Below, in pieces: positions 7,802 through 16,853 of a stretch of DNA of 64,000 nucleotides. The notes under the pieces were generated by a model that had not been told where the DNA came from, made no database searches, and saw only the letters and a list, made by a program, of their open reading frames with translations. Where the stretch lies: positions 16,381 through 80,380 of the forward strand of contig NZ_NHOY01000115.1 in the NCBI RefSeq assembly GCF_002252755.1, read 5' to 3'. How positions within the stretch are numbered: the first letter of the stretch is position 1; every line of letters starts with the position of its first letter. Made by a program: the position numbers and the translations under genes. This stretch comes from Halorubrum sp. Hd13. GTDB lineage: Archaea; Halobacteriota; Halobacteria; Halobacteriales; Haloferacaceae.

Positions 7802-9421
7802 TTAGCGACGGAACCGGCGGCGGAGCGCAGTCCGGTACCGCTCCGCCAAGCGACGGGCGACGAGCCGGTCCCGGGGGTCGACGCCGAGGGTGCGTAGCGT
7901 CGCCGCGTACGCCGCGAGACCGATCGCGGCGCCGACGACGACCGCGGCTCGACCGGGGACGGCCGCGCGGACCGCCCGCATCGCGAGGATGGCCACGCCC
8001 CCGGCCGCCAGCGGCGTGAGGAACGTCCGGTCGAACGGCCACAGCCCCTCGAACCGGCGGAGCAGTAGCACTTGGATCCCGTTCTGGGCGGCGATCGCGA
8101 GCGACGTGCCGAGCGCGGCGCCGACGAGCCCGAAGCGCACGACGAACGCGTAGGTCAACGCGACGTTGAGGACCGCGAGCAGCCAGTCGAGCGCCATCCG
8201 GGCGTACTGGTGGTCGGTCATCATGAGGAGCCAGCCGGTCGCGCCGACGGCGCTGCCGACGAACACCCCGCCGAGGTAGACGACGAGGGGGACGTACCCC
8301 GCGACGTACGGGTCGCCGAACAGCCCGAGCAGCTCCCGGCCGTACACCGCGAGGACGGCGAGTATCGGGACGACCGCCGTGACGATCTGCCGAGTCACCG
8401 AGGCGTACACCGCGTTCAGCGTCGCCGTCCGGCCGTTCCCGTACAGCTCCGAGGCGACGGGCGGGAGGAGCTGGTTAAAGGACATGAGCGGGATCCACGC
8501 GATCGCGATCAGCACGAGCACGACGTTGTACACCCCCGCGGCCGTTGCGGTCAGGAGCGCCCCCACGAGCAGCACGTCGACGCGGTTCTGGAACACCTTC
8601 CCGAGGCTGCTCATCGCGACCGGCGCCGCGTGGTCGTAGAAGCGCCGCGCCTCCAGCCGGGCGCCCCGCAGCGACGGGACGACCCCGGTCACCCGCGCGG
8701 CGAGCGGAACGGCGACCGCCGCGAGCAGCGCGGTCGCGGCGACGATGCCGACGGCGACGCCCCCGATCGAGTAGCCCAGCGCCAGCGCCGCGACCGCGGC
8801 GACGAGGCGGACTCCCGGGCGGAGCAGCTTGTTGAAGGCGATCTCGCCGCGCGCCGAGCCGACGGCGCGGAAGATCCCCGACGCGACCATGACGACGCCG
8901 AGGAACCCGACGAGGAAGCCGAACGCCCGCATCGCGCCCGGGAAGGCCGCTTCTCCGACAGTGAGGTCGTTGATCCGCGGCGCGGCCAGCCAGACGCCCG
9001 CGGCGATGGCGGCGCCGAAGCCGAGCGTCGTCGCGTACGCGAGCCCTGCGACGACGCCCCGGCGTCGCGGGTCGTCCGCGTACTCTGGGAGGTACCGCTG
9101 TAGCGCCGGCACGCTCCCGAAGGTGACGAGCCGAGACAGGAGCTGGGCGATCCGCCACGCCAGCGCGTAGACGCCGTACGCCGTCGGGCCGAGCCCCCGC
9201 GCGAGGACGAACTCGGTCGCCGCCGTCAGCGCTCGCTGCCCGGAGACGCCGCCGGACGTGACCACGGCGCCGTGAGCGATGGTCACGAGCGCCTCGCGCT
9301 CGTCGTCGGGGATCGAATCGGTATCGCCGTCGCTCGGGGCGTCGTCGCCCGGGGCGTCGCTACCGCTCGCGGACTCGTCTGGGGGGCTGCCGTCGGTTTC
9401 GGCGCTGGCTCCGTCGACCAC
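7802..9421 (-). CDS. Polysaccharide/lipid-linked oligosaccharide flippase (MATE-like, Wzx type)
   Basis: A roughly 539-residue multi-spanning membrane protein with about 12-14 hydrophobic helices starting near REALVTIAHGAVVTSGG. The family motif region GLGPTAYGVYALAWRIAQLL (first helix pair) is typical of Wzx-like export proteins that move sugar-lipid precursors across the membrane. An acidic Ser/Asp/Gly-rich N-terminal stretch of about 60 residues precedes the first helix. The start is uncertain: the GTG at 9421 is taken because further upstream the frame overlaps the next gene. It ends with an Arg-rich cytoplasmic tail. Its upstream neighbour on the same strand is an aldo/keto reductase, so there is no clear glycosylation cluster. 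Confidence 0.8.
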   Translation of the reverse strand: MVDGASAETDGSPPDESASGSDAPGDDAPSDGDTDSIPDDEREALVTIAHGAVVTSGGVSGQRALTAATEFVLARGLGPTAYGVYALAWRIAQLLSRLVTFGSVPALQRYLPEYADDPRRRGVVAGLAYATTLGFGAAIAAGVWLAAPRINDLTVGEAAFPGAMRAFGFLVGFLGVVMVASGIFRAVGSARGEIAFNKLLRPGVRLVAAVAALALGYSIGGVAVGIVAATALLAAVAVPLAARVTGVVPSLRGARLEARRFYDHAAPVAMSSLGKVFQNRVDVLLVGALLTATAAGVYNVVLVLIAIAWIPLMSFNQLLPPVASELYGNGRTATLNAVYASVTRQIVTAVVPILAVLAVYGRELLGLFGDPYVAGYVPLVVYLGGVFVGSAVGATGWLLMMTDHQYARMALDWLLAVLNVALTYAFVVRFGLVGAALGTSLAIAAQNGIQVLLLRRFEGLWPFDRTFLTPLAAGGVAILAMRAVRAAVPGRAAVVVGAAIGLAAYAATLRTLGVDPRDRLVARRLAERYRTALRRRFRR

Positions 9422-9489
9422 GGATCGGTTCCATCCGTCCTGTCTCGTCTCGGGAGAAAAGCGACTCGTTCCGTCGCCGACCCCCTTCG

Positions 9490-10509
9490 CTACCAGCGGT
9501 GGTGGACGTGCTCGCGGACGCGCTCGTCGTACGCCTCGCGGACCGTCTCGTGGGCGGCCTCGCCGAGGGGCGGAGCGTCGCTGACGGCCGCGTTCGCGCG
9601 GACGTGCTCGGGCGTCGTCGACCCCGGGATCACGGTCGAGACGGCGTCGTGATCGAGGATCCACCGGAGCGAGAACTGCGCGAGCGAGAGGCCGTCGCCG
9701 GTCGCGTCGGTCGGGTCGGCGGCGACCGCGTCGGCGCGGGCCGCGAGCGCGTCGGCCGCGTCCAGTCCGGCCTCGTAGGGGACGCCGGCGAACGTCTCGC
9801 CGACGTCGAAGGCGTCGCCGTCGCGGTTGTAGTTGCGGTGGTCGTTCTCCGGGAACACGTCGTCCCGCGAAAGCGCGCCGGTCAGCAGGCCGGAGGCGAG
9901 CGGGACCCGACAGATCACGCCCACGTCGCGCTCGGCGGCCCGGTCGAGGAACAGGTCGGCCGGGCGCTGGCGGAAGGGGTTGAAGATGATCTGGACCGAC
10001 TCGACGCCGGGGTACTCGACCGCCTTGAGCCCCTCCTCGACGCGCTCGACGCTGACGCCGTACTCCGCTATCCGCCCCTCGTCAGCGAGCGTCGCGAGAG
10101 CCTCGAACGTCTCCGGTCGGTAGTAGACGTCGGTCGGCGGGCAGTGAAGTTGGACCAGGTCCAGCGTCTCGATCCCGAGGTTCTCGCGCGAGCGATTCAC
10201 GAACCGACGGAGGTTCGCCTCGGTGTACCCGTCGGCGACGTGGGGGTCGAGCCGTCGGCCGGCCTTCGTCGCGACCGTCACGTCGCCGCGCGCGATGTCG
10301 CCTTCGAGGACCTCGCCGAGGATCTGCTCCGAGCGCCCGTCGCCGTACACGTCGGCGGTGTCGAAGAAGTCGATCCCGGCGTCGCGGGCGGTCTCGACGG
10401 CCGCCACGGCCTCGGACTCGCTCACGTCGCCCCAGTCGCTCCCGATCTGCCACGAGCCGTAGCCGACCTCGCTGACCGCGCCGACGTCCCCGAGCGTGCG
10501 GTGATTCAT
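9490..10509 (-). CDS. Aldo/keto reductase
   Basis: A 339-residue TIM-barrel NAD(P)H-dependent oxidoreductase. The catalytic tetrad is visible: Asp and Tyr in DTADVYGDGRSE, Lys in VATKAGRR and His in VQLHCPPTD. The C-terminal SVTP-like cofactor pocket appears as TVIPGSTTPEHVRAN. The start MNHRTLGDVGAVSEVGYGSW is the standard opening of the family. It precedes the flippase on the same strand with about 70 bp between them, so the two may share a transcript. The physiological carbonyl substrate is unknown. Two further aldo/keto reductases occur in the window at 31.6 and 49.9 kb, each of a different subfamily. Confidence 0.92.
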   Translation of the reverse strand: MNHRTLGDVGAVSEVGYGSWQIGSDWGDVSESEAVAAVETARDAGIDFFDTADVYGDGRSEQILGEVLEGDIARGDVTVATKAGRRLDPHVADGYTEANLRRFVNRSRENLGIETLDLVQLHCPPTDVYYRPETFEALATLADEGRIAEYGVSVERVEEGLKAVEYPGVESVQIIFNPFRQRPADLFLDRAAERDVGVICRVPLASGLLTGALSRDDVFPENDHRNYNRDGDAFDVGETFAGVPYEAGLDAADALAARADAVAADPTDATGDGLSLAQFSLRWILDHDAVSTVIPGSTTPEHVRANAAVSDAPPLGEAAHETVREAYDERVREHVHHRW

Positions 10510-10705
10510 GTTCACTCCCAATTGGTCCGGGCGCGGGCAAGGGCGTTCCGGAGGCGGAACCGCGGGGGAACGACCGGGCGACCGGCAACGGTGACGACGA
10601 TCTGGCTCTGTAGAACTCAGCTGTAGTCGATAGAAGCTCCGTGTTGGATACAGAGGGTGTGTACACCGCCGGTTGGGATCAAGTCCGCGGAATAGAAGTG
10701 GCCGT

Positions 10706-10957
10706 TCACGTACCTTCGAGAGGGAACTGACTCTCCTCGATCTGTGCGAGAGCCGCGTCGAACGCGTCGTCAGCCGTGTCGAAAGTACCGTTGTGCTCCC
10801 ACTCGCCGTCGGGAGATGCAGTGTATACGTCAAAATCGCCGCCTCGGTACTCGTGAGACTCGACGTACAGTTCTTTCTCGACGGTTCCGTCGTCGAGGAG
10901 CAACCAGACCCCCAATTCCTTCCCGCCTTCCAAGTCGCGCCGTCTGCGCCAGTGCAT
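10706..10957 (-). CDS. Small haloarchaeal protein, unknown function
   Basis: An 83-residue acidic protein beginning MHWRRRRDLEGGKELGVW. It has a beta-strand-like core (GVWLLLDDGTVEKELYVES) and a helical end (TADDAFDAALAQIEES). The base composition is lower in G+C than its neighbours, which may mark lateral origin or weak constraint. A longer in-frame start at 10981 exists. I do not recognise a family. It stands alone between the reductase and a 337-bp gap. Confidence 0.5.
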   Translation of the reverse strand: MHWRRRRDLEGGKELGVWLLLDDGTVEKELYVESHEYRGGDFDVYTASPDGEWEHNGTFDTADDAFDAALAQIEESQFPLEGT

Positions 10958-10981
10958 ACGTAGTATTCGGACGCTGGGCAT

Positions 10982-11318
10982 CTAAACGCTAGCCCTACCA
11001 GAACGAAACCGACTGTACAACTGACTCCGCCGACCGTGAATATGCGCGCTGTATTCAGCACGGCCACTGTGACCGATCACGGAGTGATGATTTCAACGGA
11101 GCCGGTGAGTTATAAATGGCAGATCTGAGGCTCCCGAGACGGTGCTCACCGCCGCCTCGTCGTCGATACTCGCGGACTGCTCGCCGGCTCTGCCGAACTC
11201 CCGTTCGCCGGGCGGGCTCCCGTCTGAGACGGCCGGTCTCTGCGGCCCGCAAGCGGAGTCTCACACGACCGTTTGTGCCATCGACAATATTATTCGCAAC
11301 TGGACGCCAGTCGGAGCC
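10982..11318. other. Intergenic region with two TATA-like boxes
   Basis: No convincing gene. It is AT-richer than average. One TATA-like element (caatattatt, 11284-11293) fits the lipoprotein start at 11319. A second (gagttataaatgg, 11105-11117) has no matching gene downstream: the overlapping small frame from 11116 is Arg/Pro-rich and looks like out-of-frame translation. Confidence 0.5.
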
Positions 11319-11867
11319 ATGAAGCGGAGACGTGCCCTCTCCGTCGTCGGACTGTCGGCGCTTCCCCTTTCGGGGTGTTTGGATAGCGTCGGTCGGGACG
11401 GCACGCCCGGGGATCCGGGGTCGGGCGACGGGCGTTCGGTCACGGCGTCGCTCTCGCGCGTGGCCGGCGACGGAGCCATCGGTTTCAGTTGCGACGTTCG
11501 CCGCTCCGAGATCGGCGAGGGGTCCCCGGCGGTCGTCGAACTGACGGCGAGAAACGAAACGGAGCGCGAGATCGAGTACGTGACGGGCGCTCCGGAGCCG
11601 TTCGGAGTGCTCTACGACCCGGACGCGCCCGCCGCGATCCTGTGGACTGAAAAGTACGTCGAGAGTCAGCACGTGGAGACGGAGGGCCGTCGGGTAACCG
11701 GCGGGGACGACATCGGAATCAGCGTCGCGCTCGCCCCCGGAGGCTCCCGGTCCGAGACGTACGAGTTCGCCGCCCCTCCGGGGAGCTATTCGATACGGCA
11801 GACCGGGAACCCGATCACGCTCGGCGAGGAGACGTACGAACTGCGCATCGACGTCGCGGAGGCCTGA
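11319..11867 (+). CDS. Predicted secreted lipoprotein, unknown function
   Basis: A 182-residue protein with a short signal peptide (MKRRRALSVVGLSALPL) followed by a lipobox ending SGC, so Cys20 is the likely lipidation and anchoring site. After a Gly/Asp/Ser linker comes a single beta-sandwich-like domain (VELTARNETEREIEYVTG, then SETYEFAAPPGSYSI) resembling immunoglobulin-type or intracellular-protease-inhibitor-like domains seen in other haloarchaeal lipoproteins. It probably sits on the outer face of the membrane. The start is set by the positively charged MKRRR opening and a TATA-like box about 31 bp upstream. The gene stands alone. Confidence 0.75.
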   Translation: MKRRRALSVVGLSALPLSGCLDSVGRDGTPGDPGSGDGRSVTASLSRVAGDGAIGFSCDVRRSEIGEGSPAVVELTARNETEREIEYVTGAPEPFGVLYDPDAPAAILWTEKYVESQHVETEGRRVTGGDDIGISVALAPGGSRSETYEFAAPPGSYSIRQTGNPITLGEETYELRIDVAEA

Positions 11868-11973
11868 CCGCGCCGTCGGCGCCTCGTGGAGACCCGAGCC
11901 GGTCGGAGCGGTTCGCCTCCGGCGGGTCCCACGAGAGCCGGCTCACCGGCCCCTCGACGACGTCGGTCCGGGG

Positions 11974-13077
11974 TTACAACACGTCCGCCAGCGCGTCCAT
12001 CGTCTCGTCCACGCGGTCGACCCGCGCGCTGTGACCCATGTGGCCGACGCGCAGGATGTCCCCGGCTAACTCCCCGAGTCCCGTCGCGACGAGCACGTCG
12101 TGCTCCTCGCGAAGGCGCTCCTGCAGTTCCGCTGCTCGTCCGGGGACCGCGAACGCGGTCACCGTGGGCGAACTGCGCTCGGGGACCGGATACGGCTCTA
12201 CCCCCAACTCGGCCCCGCGCTCACGACACCGCGCCGCCGCGGTGCGGTGTCGCTCCCGGACCGCGTCGAGGCCCTCCTCCAGCCACAGCCCGAGCGCCGC
12301 GTCGAGCGCGACGACCTCGGTCGTCAGGTGGGTGTACGGGAACCCCCCGGAGGTGTCGCGCCACGGCAGGAAGTTCGTGTACAGCGAGTGCGGGTCGCGC
12401 TCGTCCATCGCGGCCCACGCGCGCTCGCTGATCGCGGCCGTGGTGAGCCCCGGCGGCGCGCTGAAGCACTTCTGGGAGGCCCCCAGACAGACGTCGATCC
12501 GCTCGGTCGGCACCCGCACCCCGCCGAGCGAGGAGACCGCGTCGACGACGGTGAGGACCTCCCCGTCGGCCCCCTCCAACAGGTCGAGCGCGGGACCGAG
12601 GTCGTTGAGCGCCCCCGTGGGCGTCTCGCAGTGGACCATCGTCGCGACGTCGAAGTCGGTGCCCTCGTCGGCGAGGGTCGACTCCAGTTCCGCGAGCGGG
12701 AGCGGGTCGTCGTAGTCGGCCGAGACCAGCGTCGCCTCGCCGCCGTACGACTCGACGAAGTCGGCGAATCCGTCGCCGTAGAGCCCGTTCGACAGGCAGA
12801 GGACCTCGGTGCCGGGCTCGACGAGCGAGGCGATCGCGGCCTCCAGACCGAGGATCCCCTCCCCGCCGGGGACGACGACGTCGCGGGCCGGCCCGTCGCC
12901 CGTCCCCGCGGGTCGGTCGGCCTCCCTCGGCTCGAGCCCGTACGCCGCCGCCAACCGGTCGGTGAGCCGGTCGTAGATCCGCTGAAACTCCGGGTCCACG
13001 TCGGGGTTGATCAGCTCGCGGCTCATCGCGTCGCGGACGGGGGCGGGGACCGCGGTCGGTCCCGGCGTCATGAGCAT
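11974..13077 (-). CDS. Class V aminotransferase (alanine-glyoxylate/serine-pyruvate type)
   Basis: A 367-residue PLP enzyme. The opening MTPGPTAVPAPVRDAMS is diagnostic of alanine-glyoxylate/serine-pyruvate aminotransferases. The PLP-binding Lys is in GASQKCFSAPPG (about residue 200), preceded by the Asp of VVDAVSSLGG that contacts the pyridine nitrogen. It should transfer an amino group between Ala or Ser and glyoxylate or pyruvate. Starts at 13077 (MLMTPGPT) and 13071 (MTPGPT) are both possible; a far upstream in-frame codon is less likely because homologues begin at the PGPT segment. An alternative annotation is phosphoserine or aspartate aminotransferase-like. Confidence 0.88.
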   Translation of the reverse strand: MLMTPGPTAVPAPVRDAMSRELINPDVDPEFQRIYDRLTDRLAAAYGLEPREADRPAGTGDGPARDVVVPGGEGILGLEAAIASLVEPGTEVLCLSNGLYGDGFADFVESYGGEATLVSADYDDPLPLAELESTLADEGTDFDVATMVHCETPTGALNDLGPALDLLEGADGEVLTVVDAVSSLGGVRVPTERIDVCLGASQKCFSAPPGLTTAAISERAWAAMDERDPHSLYTNFLPWRDTSGGFPYTHLTTEVVALDAALGLWLEEGLDAVRERHRTAAARCRERGAELGVEPYPVPERSSPTVTAFAVPGRAAELQERLREEHDVLVATGLGELAGDILRVGHMGHSARVDRVDETMDALADVL

Positions 13078-13263
13078 ACCGAGACACTCGGTTCCAGCGA
13101 GATAAGCGCCCCGTACCGGCCGCGGTCGGCGCGGTCCGTCGACACGCGTAAACATATATGACCGGCGGGAGGAGTTGGGCGTATGACACGCCGCCCGCGC
13201 TCCCGTTCGGGCTCGGTTCTATCGGCGGACGGACGCCCCGCGGCCGTCGGGCCGGTGAGGTGA

Positions 13264-14862
13264 ATGACCCGACGGATCGCCCCGGTCCTCGCGCTCGTCG
13301 CCGTCCTCGCGCTCCTCGTCGGGTCGTTCGCCGGACTCGCCGTCGCCCAGGAGGAGCCGCCGTTCGTCCGCGGCGAACCCGAGTTGGACGTGTACGTCCC
13401 GGACTCGACGGTGACACCGGGAACGGCGACGGAGCTCGCGGTGCAGGTCGCGAACGACGGCGAGGTCGACGCCGGGTCGGACGCCCGACGGGCCGCGGTC
13501 ACGACCGCGCGCGGCGTCGTGGTCGAGGTCCGGAACGACGGCTCGCCGCTCGTCGTCGAGACGGGACGATTCGCCGTCGGGTCGATCGCCGAGGGCGCGG
13601 TCCGGGAGGTGCCCGTCTCCGTGAGGGTCCCGGCCGACGCGGAGCCGGGACGGTACTCGCTCGACGTGCGGCTCCGGTACTCGCACACGTTCCTCTCGGC
13701 CCCGCGGAGCGGGATCGTGCAGGACCGGACGCGGACGCGGACCGAGTCCATATCGGTGACCGTCGACGACGCGCCCCGCTTCGCGATGCGGACGGTCGAC
13801 ACCGACGTCCAGGTCGGCGACTCCGGAACGCTCGCGGTGAACGTGACCAACGTCGGGGGCGAGCCCGCCCGCGACCTCTCGGTCGAGCTCGCCGCGAACG
13901 GCCCGGACGTCGCGCTCGGCGAGACGGACCGGAACACCGCGCGGATCGACCGGCTCGCCCCCGGAGCGAACGCCACGGTCAGGTTCCCGGCGAGCGTCCG
14001 CGCGGACGCCGCCGCCGAGTCGTTCGACCTCACCGGCACCGTTCGATACACCGACGTCGACGGCATCCGCGACGCGCACGAGGGGATCCCGGTCGGGCTC
14101 CGACCGCGGCCTGAGCAGTCCTTCTCTGTCGCGGTCGACGACTCCACGCTCCGCGTCGGCGAGAACGGAAGCGTCAGCGGGACGATCCGCAACGACGGGC
14201 CGAGCGACGTTCGGAGCGTCGTCCTCGCGGTCGGCGACGGGGCGTTCGTCCCCCGCAGTCCGCGGTACGCCGTCGGCGACCTCGCGGCCGGCGAGAGCGC
14301 CGCCTTCCGGTTCCGCGGCGAGATCCCGGCGGACGCCGACTCGGTGCCGCTGCAGTTGGTCCTCTCGACGAGCTACCGGAGCGCCGCCGACGCGGAACGG
14401 ACGACGCGGGAGGCGGTACGCGTTCCCGTCGCCGAGCGCCGGGACGCGGTGACGGTGTCCGCGGTCGACCCGCGATTCGCGGCCGGCGAAGACGGCGTGT
14501 TGCGCCTCGACGTGACGAACCGTCGGGACGTCGAACTGCGCGACGTCGAACTGCGCCTCGCCGTCGACCAGCCGTTAGAGAGCGAGTTCCGAACGACCGT
14601 GATCCCGTCGCTGGCGCCCGGAGAGACGGGCCGGGTCGCGTTCGACCTCTCGATCGACGGCGACGCGCCGCCGAGTCGGTATCCGGCGAGCGTCGAGATC
14701 GGCTACACCGACCCCGGCGGGGTTCGCGTCACCGGCGACACCGCGACGGTCGCCGCCTCGGTCGTCGAGTCGTCCGGCGGGGGGGTCCCCGTCGAGGCCG
14801 CCGTGTTGACCGTCCTCCTGCTCCTCGTCGCCACCGGCGCGTGGTGGTTCTATGTCCGGTGA
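13264..14862 (+). CDS. Secreted, C-terminally anchored CARDB/COG1361-type protein
   Basis: A 532-residue surface protein. It has a Sec-type signal peptide (about residues 1-29, ending LAVAQ), then several beta-sandwich modules with the repeated pattern of a strand with a V-x-N core, a turn, and LAPGxxATVRF-like closing strands (for example NVTNVGGEPARDLSVEL and SIRNDGPSDV-like). The last 25 residues are a transmembrane helix (AAVLTVLLLLVATGAWWFYV). The topology is therefore extracellular domains on a C-terminal anchor. Its stop overlaps the start of the ABC ATPase gene, so it is translationally coupled to a transporter and probably its extracellular partner. Confidence 0.8.
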   Translation: MTRRIAPVLALVAVLALLVGSFAGLAVAQEEPPFVRGEPELDVYVPDSTVTPGTATELAVQVANDGEVDAGSDARRAAVTTARGVVVEVRNDGSPLVVETGRFAVGSIAEGAVREVPVSVRVPADAEPGRYSLDVRLRYSHTFLSAPRSGIVQDRTRTRTESISVTVDDAPRFAMRTVDTDVQVGDSGTLAVNVTNVGGEPARDLSVELAANGPDVALGETDRNTARIDRLAPGANATVRFPASVRADAAAESFDLTGTVRYTDVDGIRDAHEGIPVGLRPRPEQSFSVAVDDSTLRVGENGSVSGTIRNDGPSDVRSVVLAVGDGAFVPRSPRYAVGDLAAGESAAFRFRGEIPADADSVPLQLVLSTSYRSAADAERTTREAVRVPVAERRDAVTVSAVDPRFAAGEDGVLRLDVTNRRDVELRDVELRLAVDQPLESEFRTTVIPSLAPGETGRVAFDLSIDGDAPPSRYPASVEIGYTDPGGVRVTGDTATVAASVVESSGGGVPVEAAVLTVLLLLVATGAWWFYVR

Positions 14863-15961
14863 GACCGACCGCCCGCTCGTCGTCGAGGGACTCACGAAGG
14901 ACTTCGGGAGCGTGGTCGCGAACGACGACGTGTCGTTCACTGTGAACCGGGGAGAGGTGTTCGGGTTCCTCGGGCCCAACGGGGCGGGGAAGTCGACGAC
15001 GATACGACTGCTGCTGGGGCTGTTAAAACCCACCTCGGGGACGGCGAGGGTGCTCGGCGCCGACATCCGCGACGAGACAGCGCTGACCGAGGCCAAGCGC
15101 CGGATCGGGTACCTCCCCGCTCACCTCGGCTTCGACGGGGAGGTGACCGGCGAGGCGGTGCTCGACTACCACGGCGAGATGAAGGGCGACGGCCGCCGCG
15201 AGGAGTTGCTGGAGCTGTTCACCCCGCCGGTCGACCGACCGGTACGCGAGTACTCGACCGGGAACAAACGGATGCTCGGACTGGTGCAGGCGTTCATGCA
15301 CGACCCGGACCTCGTGATCATGGACGAGCCCACCGGCGGGCTCGACCCGCTCAAACAGGAGGCGTTCAACGAGTTCGTCCGGGAGGAGCGCGACCGCGGC
15401 ACGACCGTGTTCTTCTCCTCGCACGTGTTGAGCGAGGTGCGACGGGTCTGCGACCGCGTCGGCATCCTCCGCGCCGGGAGGCTCGTCGAGCTCGAGAACG
15501 TCGAAGCGCTGCTCCACCGGAGCGGCAAACACGTGCGGGTGCACGCGAGCGACGCGGCGGTCGCGGCGATAGCCGGCCTCGACGGCGTCGTCGATCCCAA
15601 GCGGTTCGCCGAAGGCGTCCAGTTCGTCTACGCCGGCGACGTCAACGCGCTCCTCGGCGAACTCGCGACCCACGACGTCAGCGACGTGGAGATCGGCGAG
15701 CCCCCGATCGAGGACGTGTTCGCCCACTACTACGGGAGCGAGGAGTCGGCGGACGGAGGGGACGACGCCGGAGAGGCGTCGGACGGGGGAGGCGAAGGCG
15801 ACGGGGTGGAGACGCCGAACGGAGGCGACGGGGCGGAGACGCCGAACGGAGGCGACGGGGCGGAGACGCCGAACGGAGGCGACGGGGCGGAGACGCCGAA
15901 CGGAGGCGACGGGGTGGAGACGCCGGACGAAAGCGACGGGGCGGGAGCGACGAATGTTTGA
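14852..15961 (+). CDS. ABC transporter ATP-binding protein with repetitive acidic tail
   Basis: A 369-residue ABC ATPase of the ABC-2/NatA-like class. Walker A is GPNGAGKST, the signature loop is a divergent YSTGNKRMLG, and Walker B is LVIMDEPTGGLDP followed by FSSHVLSEV with the switch His. It powers the permease encoded next. After about residue 290 the protein has an unusual low-complexity tail built of nine-residue units (GGDGAETPN type), encoded by tandem 27-bp repeats. The start overlaps the preceding gene by 11 bp and the stop overlaps the permease start by 8 bp, a tight three-gene operon. The cargo is unknown; export or surface assembly is suggested by the CARDB partner. Confidence 0.93.
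   Translation: MSGETDRPLVVEGLTKDFGSVVANDDVSFTVNRGEVFGFLGPNGAGKSTTIRLLLGLLKPTSGTARVLGADIRDETALTEAKRRIGYLPAHLGFDGEVTGEAVLDYHGEMKGDGRREELLELFTPPVDRPVREYSTGNKRMLGLVQAFMHDPDLVIMDEPTGGLDPLKQEAFNEFVREERDRGTTVFFSSHVLSEVRRVCDRVGILRAGRLVELENVEALLHRSGKHVRVHASDAAVAAIAGLDGVVDPKRFAEGVQFVYAGDVNALLGELATHDVSDVEIGEPPIEDVFAHYYGSEESADGGDDAGEASDGGGEGDGVETPNGGDGAETPNGGDGAETPNGGDGAETPNGGDGVETPDESDGAGATNV
15794..15955 (+). repeat. 27-bp tandem repeat inside the ABC ATPase gene
   Basis: Five clear 27-bp units at 15794-15820, 15821-15847, 15848-15874, 15875-15901 and 15902-15928, with a degenerate sixth to about 15955. Units 2-4 are identical; units 1 and 5 differ by a few bases. The phase is kept, so each unit adds nine residues (GGDGAETPN). 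Confidence 0.9.
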
Positions 15962-16739
15962 GACGGCTCGGTACGAGGGGCGACGGCGGCTCCGCGGCGC
16001 CGCGATCCTCACGGCCGGCGTCGGGGCGTACGCCGGGTTCATCGTCTGGTACTTCACCGTTCTGGAGGGCGTCAACTACGAGGACGTCTTCAGGGACCTG
16101 CCCCCGGCGATGCTGGAGGCGTTCGGCATCGAGAGCCTGTCGACCATCGAGGGGTTCCTCGGCGCGCAGGTGTTCAACTTCGTCTGGCTGCTCGGCCTGG
16201 GGCTGTACTTCGCGTACGCCGCCGGCGGCACCGTCGCGGGCGACATCGAGACGGAGCGGATGGAGCTCCTCCTGTCGTTTCCCGTCACGCGGTCGCGGCT
16301 GCTCGTCGAGAAGTTCGCGGGACTGCTCGTCCCGATGATAGCCGTCAACGCCGGCGGCGGCCCGATCATCTACCTATTCGTCGTCGCCGTCGGCGAGACG
16401 GTCCCGCTCGACCACCTGCTGTTAGCCCACCTGCTGTCGATCCCGTTTCTCCTCGTCTGTGCGGGGGTCGGCCTCGTCTTCTCGGTCGCCGTCGACCGCG
16501 CGGCGGTCGCCGAGCGGGCCGCCGTCGGCACCGTCTTCGTCCTGTACCTCGTCGAGTCCGTCGTCGGCGGCGCCGACGCGTACGACTGGATACAGTACCT
16601 GAGCCCGACGCACTACTACGAACCGACGCCGATCCTGATCGACGGGTCGTTCGAGCCCATCGACTCGGCCATCCTCCTCGTCGCGTTCGTCGGACTGCTC
16701 ATCCTCTCGCAGGTGCTGTTCGAGCGGAGGGACATCTGA
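15954..16739 (+). CDS. ABC-2 type transporter permease
   Basis: A 261-residue membrane protein with about six hydrophobic helices, beginning MFETARYEGRRRLRGAA, the typical cytoplasmic amphipathic opening of ABC-2 permeases. The segment GGTVAGDIETERMELLLSFP is the conserved cytoplasmic loop that docks on the ATPase. It overlaps the ATPase gene by 8 bp and forms the membrane part of the same transporter. The last helix ends in FERRDI. The direction of transport is not shown by sequence, but ABC-2 members are usually exporters. Confidence 0.9.
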   Translation: MFETARYEGRRRLRGAAILTAGVGAYAGFIVWYFTVLEGVNYEDVFRDLPPAMLEAFGIESLSTIEGFLGAQVFNFVWLLGLGLYFAYAAGGTVAGDIETERMELLLSFPVTRSRLLVEKFAGLLVPMIAVNAGGGPIIYLFVVAVGETVPLDHLLLAHLLSIPFLLVCAGVGLVFSVAVDRAAVAERAAVGTVFVLYLVESVVGGADAYDWIQYLSPTHYYEPTPILIDGSFEPIDSAILLVAFVGLLILSQVLFERRDI

Positions 16740-16853
16740 AACGCTCGAGATACGGTAGTTAAGCGCTTTCTCCCGGATCGATCGACTCGACCCGGTGGCC
16801 ACTTCCGGTCCGCCGACACGTTAATACCGTTCTGTCGCTTTCGTTCCGCCACG

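Noticed and set aside
11116..11322. A 68-codon frame beginning within a TATA-like stretch upstream of the lipoprotein
   Set aside because: Arg/Pro-rich content like an out-of-frame translation, and its ATG is inside the AT-rich element.
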